Source: Aurelia coerulea (Eukaryota > Cnidaria > Scyphozoa > Semaeostomeae > Ulmaridae). Taken from it: 64,000 bases of DNA. Positions within the stretch are counted from its first letter, which is position 1. Every line of letters starts with the position of its first letter. The stretch spans positions 9,557,896-9,621,895 of the forward strand of contig CM076957.1 of assembly GCA_039566865.1 (NCBI GenBank). The letters are read 5' to 3'. The position numbers and the translations under genes are program-made. Positions 57,187 to 64,000 of this stretch are shown piece after piece. The notes under the pieces were generated by a model. The model did no database searches. It saw only the letters and a program-made list of their open reading frames with translations, and was not told the origin of the DNA.

Positions 57187-57459
57187 CAATGCCTGCCAAA
57201 AGTCCTTGGAACACTTAGGCCATTTCTTGACAATCCGCAGTTCTAACCATAGCGATTAGGCTTAAACACCCCCCCCCCCCCCACCCCCAAAACAATGTTG
57301 ATTTGCAAGTTTATTGTCCTAGCATTCCATCAGAGTCGCGAATCGTCCTGCCATCCCCATTTTGTCATCACAGAACAACATTGTTCTGAGTGGGAGAGGG
57401 GGAAATCGCAAAAAAATGCAAAAATAGCAAAGGTGCTCCAAGACTTTTGGCAGGCATTG
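57187..57459 (+). mobile_element. ~273-bp MITE, copy 2, with adjacent (CTAC)n
   Basis: Almost identical to 50736-51001, including TIRs; a longer C run near 57272-57282 explains the size. It is followed at once by TACCCACCTACC..., a (CTAC)n tract to about 57501. The left flank is the reverse complement of copy 1's right flank. Confidence 0.78.
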
Positions 57460-57501
57460 TACCCACCTACCTACCTACCTACCTACCTACCTACCTACCT
57501 A

Positions 57502-58619
57502 TATAGAGACATAGGAATCAGGAACGTTGTAGCAATGGCATTTGATATATTTATAGGCATTGTTAATGTATGCAATAAAAACAATTTAGAGATATTTACG
57601 CTAACAATCAGATTTGGGGTACTTGCCAATTGATATTTCCCCGTGAAGGTTAATTACTACGGGCTCCTGGCAATTCATACCTCTTACTGAATTCATCAAT
57701 CGAGAGGCCAACACATTAAAAGCCAATTTTCAAAATTTGATCTCTTTGACCTCGCAAACTTCCCTTACTATTTGAAATCATGAAGGTGGACGACTGATGT
57801 CAAGGAAACGAACCAAGCCATATAATACTGTCAAGAACCAAGTGTGGCACTGTTACAGTCATATATTTGCCCCAAGTCTATTTCGTCAACTGTGATAAGT
57901 CTATCTGAAAGTATACTACGAAACAGACTTGTGAAACTGCGACCCTCATGAATAATCGATGAGTAATTTGATCCGAAGCGTCCCACATTTGGGACGTTGT
58001 CGGTACTTCTGATGTGGGCTTCAGGCAATCATCGAGCTCTTAAAGAAAGAATACAATAGGCAAGCCACACTGAAGAAGAGATCGGGGTGTTGTGTTGCAC
58101 GTTGCACACTTCTGCTCACTGGGCAACGAACAGAATGGCAGAAAATGGGTTGCTGTAGAAGGTTGAATTTTGCAACGGAGAGCAATCAAGGCTTCGAAGA
58201 CAGTTTTAAAAGTCGAAGAACTGCGATCCTATCAATTGGATGCTCTATTAGAATAAATGCAAGGTCGCAATTTGCTTGTTGCACTGTGAACTGGCTTTGG
58301 CAAATCGCTTTCTATATCAGCACCAAAATGCTAAATGTTTACACAGAGCTGCGAAGACGATAAATGCCATGGGAAGTTTAAAGGTATTGCCAGTAAGGGA
58401 TGAACAATTCCTTGTGCAAAAAAGCACAGACTGACAGATACATACCAGCATTTGGGCCAGTGGCGTGGTGGGTCGTTTTCCACTGGAGTGGCCAGATCAT
58501 TTTTGGCGCCCCTTCTCCAAGGGATTGGTCAGAATCAAATTTCATTAGAAGGCCTCTGACACAGTAAGCAATGCTGCTTCTAAGCAAGTCATATAAAACT
58601 GTGTGTTCGTTAGTTTAGC
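57502..58619. other. Unassigned stretch
   Basis: Short minus-strand ORFs at 58028-57831 and 58587-58378 match nothing I recognise. 58455-58510 (AGTGGCGTGGTGGG, TTTTGGCGCCCC) shares words with 61230-61318 and is probably part of a dispersed repeat. Confidence 0.35.
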
Positions 58620-58621
58620 TA

Positions 58622-58845
58622 CAATCAGTTGCAAAATTGTTGAGCCATTCTAAAAAACAAGACTTTCTTGGCATTGTGCCCCCCCCTCCCCCCTTTGCAA
58701 TGTTGCAATCAGTCGGAAGAGTTGTCAATCCTTAGTTGCCAACAGAAAAGTCGCGTTTGTTTCCAATCAACATTGCAACGGGGGGAGGGGGGGGGGCAAA
58801 AAACCTTATTTTTTGTCAATGGCTCAACAATTTTGCAACTGATTG
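58622..58845. mobile_element. 224-bp MITE with perfect 28-bp TIRs
   Basis: Starts CAATCAGTTGCAAAATTGTT (58622) and ends with its exact mirror at 58845; the match is perfect over 28 bp. TA flanks both sides (58620-58621, 58846-58847). The interior has opposed C and G runs (58680-58697, 58780-58797) that extend the fold. Non-coding. Confidence 0.82.
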
Positions 58846-58847
58846 TA

Positions 58848-60102
58848 GGTGCATATTTTCTTCTCATGCTGTAAATCATCTTCATCAGAGTCGAACAGTT
58901 TAATCAAAAAATGATTCTGGATTCAGGAAAACAATATTTGAATTTTCTGCGTAGTAAGTTCATTTTTTGCCTTGATTGAACCAAGCAAAGCTCAACCAAA
59001 CGATCCCATTTTTTACAAAATATCGAACACAGCCCTGAGTACATGGTGTGGTGTATGAAACTATATGGATGTTTTTACCAGAGAATTACGTTTGGTGGGG
59101 GGGGGGGGTATGAATCATCCTAGGGATAATTTAGAATTGCCATTCTCTATTAATAAATTTTTCAAGGCTTAAGAGAGCCCCTTGCTAACCTCCGAATTTT
59201 GTGAAATGCCATCAAAATTGTTATCCTTACCATCTAGAGAGGCTTCGCCCTAAATGGTCAGGTTTCGCAACAAACTCGATTTGAAAATTAGGAAACGCCC
59301 TAAAATTGGGCAAATCACGATAAACATGTTCATTAACTCTTTCTGAAAGCTAAACTTAAATATAACGACTAGCTTCTTGTTTGTCTTGGTAAATTTTCAG
59401 TTCAAACGCAAGCCGGTCTGAACGGCCTAATCTTTGGCATGGCGTCTATTTTGTACGTACCCTTAATTCATAACGATGCCTTCGCAGTTACCTGGTTGAA
59501 CTTATCTCGTCGCAGCAAACCTAAGCAGGATTATTGAACTGTGAGTGCCGGGGAAGGAATAAGGAGGTCTACGGGATATTTTTGAAAATGAAGCAAAGGG
59601 AGGAGGGGTTTGCAAGAAGCATGAATTGATATGGTTACATTTCAAATTATTGATAGATAAAATGATGAAATTGACTACAACGGGAAGTTAGTTCGTGAAT
59701 GAAACCTTACACAAATGAAATCAACAAGGCAGTAATTGACAAAAAATCAAGATTTATAATTTTACCATTATCTTGAGGATTATGACTTTAACCTTATGAC
59801 TTCTAACAGTGTGGTTGACAGGGGGGTCAGTAAGGGAAGTCAGAATCAACAGGCTGACCAATAGGGGCGCAGGTTGGCCAGTCTGACCACAACCGAAATA
59901 AAGCCCCCGGCTTTTACATTCAATGCAAATTTCTGAGATTTTTCTTCAAAAATAACCTTTGGAGGGTTGGAGTTGCCTGAAAACAAACTTTAGTTGTACT
60001 TTATACAAAATCCTGAGGCAACGCGAAGAAAACAAAGATTGGGCTTGGAAAACAACAAGGCCATAAAATACTCTTACCTTTATCCATTTCAGGTAAGTGT
60101 TT
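58848..60102. other. Unassigned stretch
   Basis: No ORF or repeat partner recognised apart from a run of about 13 G near 59097-59109 and GCCCTAAATGGTCAGG/CCCTAAAATTGGGC words near 59248-59315. No gene seen. Confidence 0.4.
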
Positions 60103-60302
60103 TAAAAACATCCTTCAGGACAAGGATAGGCGGTACAAAACGACAACAACAAGACAAAATCTGAGAACTGGCATCAGCGAATAATTTTAACGCATTTTCC
60201 TGCAAAATCCAGGCCCGAACTCCTTTTGAAACGAAGTTTTTGCAGCGCGGTCAGATATGATGAAAAACGTTGGCTGACCATTTAGGGCGATGTTCCTCTA
60301 GA
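60103..60302. repeat. Dispersed repeat, short copy of 21218-22390
   Basis: Shares the terminal words described there (CTTCA.GAC.AGGATAGGCGG, ACGAAGTTTTTGCAGCGCGG) but lacks about 900 bp of interior. Confidence 0.5.
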
Positions 60303-60345
60303 ATATCCCAAATGTGAAAAGTTATAACTGCCCGTTTTGTCATTT

Positions 60346-60410
60346 AGAACTGCCAGTAATTGAATTAGAACTGCCCGTAATTGAATTAGAACTGCCCGTA
60401 ATTTAGTTAG
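60346..60410 (+). repeat. ~23-bp tandem repeat, three units
   Basis: Units of AGAACTGCCCGTAATTGAATT with minor changes. Non-coding. Confidence 0.8.
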
Positions 60411-60669
60411 GCTGCCCATTTTGGAAAACGGAGGGCCGTATCTGGTAATTCCCCAGTCTCCCAGGAAAATTATGCAAGCACGCCCAACAGATTGGCGTTA
60501 AATGACTCAAAATTCTCTTCCACTGGACATCTTCAGACTCTTCCATCGTCTCGGCCAGGGGCGCATCCAGCCCGAGATGGAAGGGGGGCAACCTTCAAAG
60601 ATGGCGCCAAAAGCATATCCGAAAGTATGCGCGCCAAAGGCGCGCGAAAATTTTTGGTTCCTTTTTTAG

Positions 60670-60920
60670 AATTTTTTTGTTTTTAATTTCATATTTCATA
60701 TTTCATTCTTTTAAGGAGGGTTGCCCTTCAGCAGAAGCTGTTTTTCAAGGGGCCCTCCAATAAAAACTTAATTACAATATACAGCTAAAATAACCTATCA
60801 CTAAAAAACCATAACTTTAAAACCCTATTTACAATTATGCAATATTTACAATTGAAAGAAAAATTAACCCTTTATTGACTTTTTAAAACTATTCAGGGAG
60901 GATGCCGTCAAAATTAATCA
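60670..60920 (-). mobile_element. LINE-like 3'UTR fragment with hairpin and (GAAATAT)n tail
   Basis: On the minus strand it ends in GAATGAAATATGAAATATGA. Just before this, GGAGGGCCCCTT and AAGGGCAACCCTCC (60714-60757) form a hairpin. No ORF remains. The family was not identified but the layout (hairpin plus microsatellite tail) copies the other LINEs here. Confidence 0.5.
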
Positions 60921-61199
60921 AAATAATGCCTTAATTCATATGATCCTCGCACACTTGTCAGAATGCAACACTTAAAAAAGAGTGCGTTTAGGTAAGTATG
61001 AGGGGCGCTCTTCTCGCCAAAAAGGGAGCGTCAAGCTGAGTTTTCATCGTGAAATGGAGTGTTTCCCCCATTGGAAACTCAAAGCCGCGACTGGTCTCGA
61101 TCGTAGAATTTTCTTGTTTCTTTCACATCTTCTTGGTGAACTGTGTGCGGTGTCAATTACCTTTACCAAAATCAACCTACATGTATCGCGACGGAGAGG

Positions 61200-61320
61200 T
61201 CCTATCATCGCAAAGTTTTTCAAATTCCTTGTGGATCGTTTTGGCGCCCCCTCAAAAAGTCTCACTGGAGGGGCCGTGGCCCCCCGGCCCCCCGGCCCCC
61301 CTGCCACCACGCCACTGATT
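61200..61320. repeat. GC-rich repeat end
   Basis: GGGGCCGTGGCCCCCCGGCC and CACCACGCCACTG at 61270-61318, preceded by TTTTGGCGCCCCCTCAAAAAG. It shares these words with 58455-58510 in the other orientation. Probably part of a dispersed non-coding repeat. Confidence 0.4.
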
Positions 61321-61700
61321 TGAGCCTAAAAATCTCCACAAGCTCTCTTTATTGCCCTTGCTATAAACAGAGCTTGGGAGAGGAGAAGAGGAGCAAGAGC
61401 AGCTTGTAAAAGACATCACCAATGGCAAGAAACAAACTCTGCAGTGTTTTGGTTATTCAACCTACATATATGATATCTTTTGACGAAAGATCAAATGCAG
61501 TCACTGACTGGAAGCAAAAGGATATATTGGATTGGTTATAGGCCTATGCCAATTGATGTATTTCTCATCGGCAGGGCCATCATCAGAAGGGGACAAAGAT
61601 AACTTTAAATGATACGGTTTAGAACAGGCATCAATTGTTTTGTAAATTATTTTCAGGCCACCGCACCCTTTTTGACTCATATAGTTTACGAAGTGCAGTC
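61321..61700. other. Unassigned stretch
   Basis: No ORF, RNA or repeat partner recognised. Confidence 0.35.
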
Positions 61701-61930
61701 GATAGGGGGGGGCTCTCTCCTCGATTAGTTTACCTATTGAGAGAGCTCCTCCTTTAAGTAATTCACTCCATACAATTTATCTCATTTCTCTGTATTTGTA
61801 TATTGTATTAATTTTCCGTATCAATGTATTAATTTCTGTAATATCTTATTTCCTTGTAGTTTAGTTGTCTGTTAGTAGAGCAAATTATAAATTGTATGCT
61901 GTGAATTTAAATATATGAACTGAACTGAAC
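61701..61930 (+). mobile_element. 3'UTR-only LINE copy
   Basis: G run, hairpin GGGGCTCTCTC..GAGAGAGCTCC (61709-61749), AT-rich body and GAACTGAACTGAAC end. Same 3'UTR as the LINE at 51178-55245, opposite strand. It abuts a minus-strand copy of the ORF2 of the same family. Confidence 0.75.
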
Positions 61931-64000
61931 ATTTTAAGTTGCTTTTGAACGATATTTTCGATGGAGCATTTCAGAGTTCCACAGGTAATGAATTCCAGTA
62001 TTTAGCACCAAGATATCGAATTGACTTTAGACCATATGAGGACTGTTCATTCGAGATAAGTATAGATCACCTTGACTGGCCTGTCTAGTGGCATATTGAT
62101 GAACAGATGAGTTGAGTAGAAAGAAGTTGTGAAAGCAACTAGGTGAAGTTTTATTAACAGAGTCAAAGACAAAGGCTAAAAGACGAAGTTCAAATATCTC
62201 AGAAAGTTTGAGAAGTTTAAGATCTTTGAAGATTGGAAGAGAGGGTGACAAGCGAGGCTAAAATGAGATAGATCTGGCTGCTTTTTTCTGTAATTTAGAA
62301 ATTGGATCAACGTATGATGCATATGTTTGACCCCAACCAATAAGGTCATATTGAAAGAAGGACAGAAACAAAGCATTGCACAAGCAGAGCAAGACATCTA
62401 GTGCAAGTAAGTTCCTAATTTTGAAAAAGATTCCACAAGTTCTGGATAATTTTTTGGAAAGTTCATTAAGATGGTATTTCCAGCTTAGATGCTCATCTAA
62501 GAGGAGTCCTAAGAATTTAACAAATTTGACCCTCTTAATATATTTTTTCCCTATTTTAATGGTAGAATCAGAAGGAACATTCCTAGAAGAGGAATGAAAG
62601 ATAATATAATTTGTTTTATCAATATTTATTGATAATTTATTAATATCAAGCCATTTCTTTATTGATCTAAGTTCTTTGTAACAATTTTAATCAAGTTAGG
62701 TAAATCTTTGGATTCACAGTAGATGTTTGTATCATCAGCAACGAGATAGAAATTAAGTTTCTTAGAAGCATTTGGTAAATCATTGATGTAGATAAGGAAA
62801 AGTAATGGGCCCAGGACAGAACCTTGCGGTACACCACAAGTGACTGAAAGTAAAGTAGAATTACTTCCATTAACAGAAACATATTGCTTTCTGTCAGAAA
62901 GATAAGAACTAAACTATTCAAGGGCACAGCCACGCACACCATAGTGTTCCAATTTTGATAACAAGATTTTATGATTAACACTATCAAAGGCCTTTTGTAA
63001 ATCAATGAAAATACCACAACCAAATCTTTTATTATCAAGTGTGTTTCTCACAGCTTCTGTCAAACTCACTAGGGCATGATCAATAGAGTGGTTTTCTTGA
63101 AATCCAAATTGTAAAGAATAAAGAATATTATGAACTTCAAGGAATCTATACAGTCGCCTGTACATTAACTTCTCAAATATCTTACTGAAAATAGGAAGAA
63201 GAGAAATTGGCCTGTAGTTAGATGGCAGCTCAGGATTCCCTTTCTTGAACAGAGTTATCACCTTAGATATCTTAAGTTTATCAGGAAAAATACCAGACTG
63301 GAAAGACTGATTCACAAGGAGAGCAAGAAGTGGAGAAACTGAGGATCCAATGATTGTTAGTAATTTTATGGGTATACTATTAGGACCTACAGATTTAGAT
63401 GGATTTAAAATGTTGATTAAGTCATTAACTTCTATCCAAGTAACTGGAGTAAGGAAAAGTGAATTAGAAGTTTTGTTAGATAAATAGTCAAGAGGGGATT
63501 TAGGAGTTATTGGGATTGTCTTTGTTATTTCATCAGCAACATTAACAAAAAAATCATTGAATATATTTGAAATTTTGCCTGGTTCTGATGTTACGTTTCC
63601 TTCCTTGTCTTTGATTTTGTTAATTGAAGAAGAAGTAGAAGATTTATGCGAGATGATTGTCTTTATGCCTGACCATAATTTTTTCATATTTTGAGTGTTA
63701 GTAGAGAAAAAATTAATGAAATAACTTTCTTTACTTCTTTTTATTTCATTGGAAACACGATTTCTAAACTTCTCATACAATTTACGGTTATCATCAGTTG
63801 TATTTTTCCTTAATTTCAGCAAAACTCTGTCTGGGATTCTCATCATCTTTTGTATTCTATTATTAATCCATGATTTATCTTTCAATTTTATTTCCCTTCT
63901 ACTCCGCTTTTTGATTGGTGCATGCTTATTGGTCAAAGTACTTAGGTCTTTCAGAAATCTGTCAAATTTTTTGCACACATCCGTGTCACTATTTTCTAAA
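61931..64000 (-). pseudogene. Second copy of the CR1-like LINE ORF2, runs off the window
   Basis: Minus-strand frames: RFLKDLSTLTNKHAPIKKRS (near 63960), NYRPISLLPIFSKIFEKLMY, FIDLQKAFDSVNHKILLSKL in 63978-62914. After a TAG and frame change near 62914 come the [18 protein letters not shown] block and RT active-site region in 63038-62691, then C-terminal pieces down to 62027 (SPSLPIFKDLKLLKLSEIFE). Aligned to 51525-53600 it has extra indels and stops, so it is older. The 3'UTR is lost at 61930, and the upstream part lies beyond the right edge. Confidence 0.8.

Noticed and set aside
61931..64000. Twin-priming inversion linking the 61701-61930 3'UTR and the minus-strand ORF2
   Set aside because: The sense 3' piece lies on the wrong side of the inverted piece for twin priming; two separate insertions or a rearrangement fit better.

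Overview
This is eukaryotic, animal-type DNA: spliced GT-AG genes, AT-rich intergenic sequence, microsatellites and a very high load of nested transposable elements. I see no bacterial operons and no rRNA or true tRNA genes. The mixture (CR1/L2-like and Jockey-like LINEs, one carrying a 2A-like motif; a Ngaro-type tyrosine-recombinase retrotransposon; a BEL/Pao element; pogo- and mariner-like MITEs; tRNA- and 5S-like SINEs; a helicase-encoding DDE transposon) suggests a cnidarian, probably an anthozoan. That assignment is inference, and other marine invertebrates are possible. No complete host gene is recognised. A few exon-like minus-strand ORFs at 47.8-50.5 kb are the only candidates.

The centrepiece is an apparently intact, recently inserted DNA transposon at 4339-12729 (8.39 kb). 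It has perfect 73-bp terminal inverted repeats (TIRs), each containing an internal hairpin, and an 8-bp target duplication (CAATCAAG). Two spliced genes point inward. A RecQ-like helicase lies on the plus strand (652 aa, one intron). A four-exon DDE transposase of about 1031 aa lies on the minus strand, with the GDQLT and IPLDL..EH signatures and a C2H2 finger between the second D and the E. It most resembles the helicase-encoding Academ group (AcademH) and proteins labelled DUF6589, recalled from the literature and not searched. It sits inside the ORF1 of an older LINE, whose halves lie at 4161-4338 and 12730-13357.

Other regions. 1-4.3 kb: a 1.7-kb near-palindrome, a 2A-LINE fragment and a small TIR element. 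13.7-19.9 kb: a nearly full-length two-ORF LINE with a membrane-like leader and a 2A motif, interrupted by a SINE. 20-25.5 kb: dispersed repeats, a hammerhead-like motif and a 5'-truncated LINE with a long RT ORF. 25.55-31.15 kb: a Ngaro-like element with split direct repeats (A1, B1A2, B2). 31-40.7 kb: LINE fragments, a ~200-bp satellite with alternating units, and inverted repeats. 40.7-47.2 kb: a degenerate BEL/Pao element carrying a 752-bp mariner-like MITE. 47.3-51 kb: a pogo-like MITE, a minisatellite, a SINE and a MITE next to a (CTAC)n tract. 51.2-55.2 kb: a LINE with a PHD-like finger and a 3'UTR hairpin; a second copy runs off the right edge (61.9-64 kb). The rest is unassigned, with small MITEs.

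Most elements are dead (stops, frameshifts, truncations, nesting). Only the helicase transposon reads as intact. Exon junctions and boundaries were worked out by eye and are predictions.
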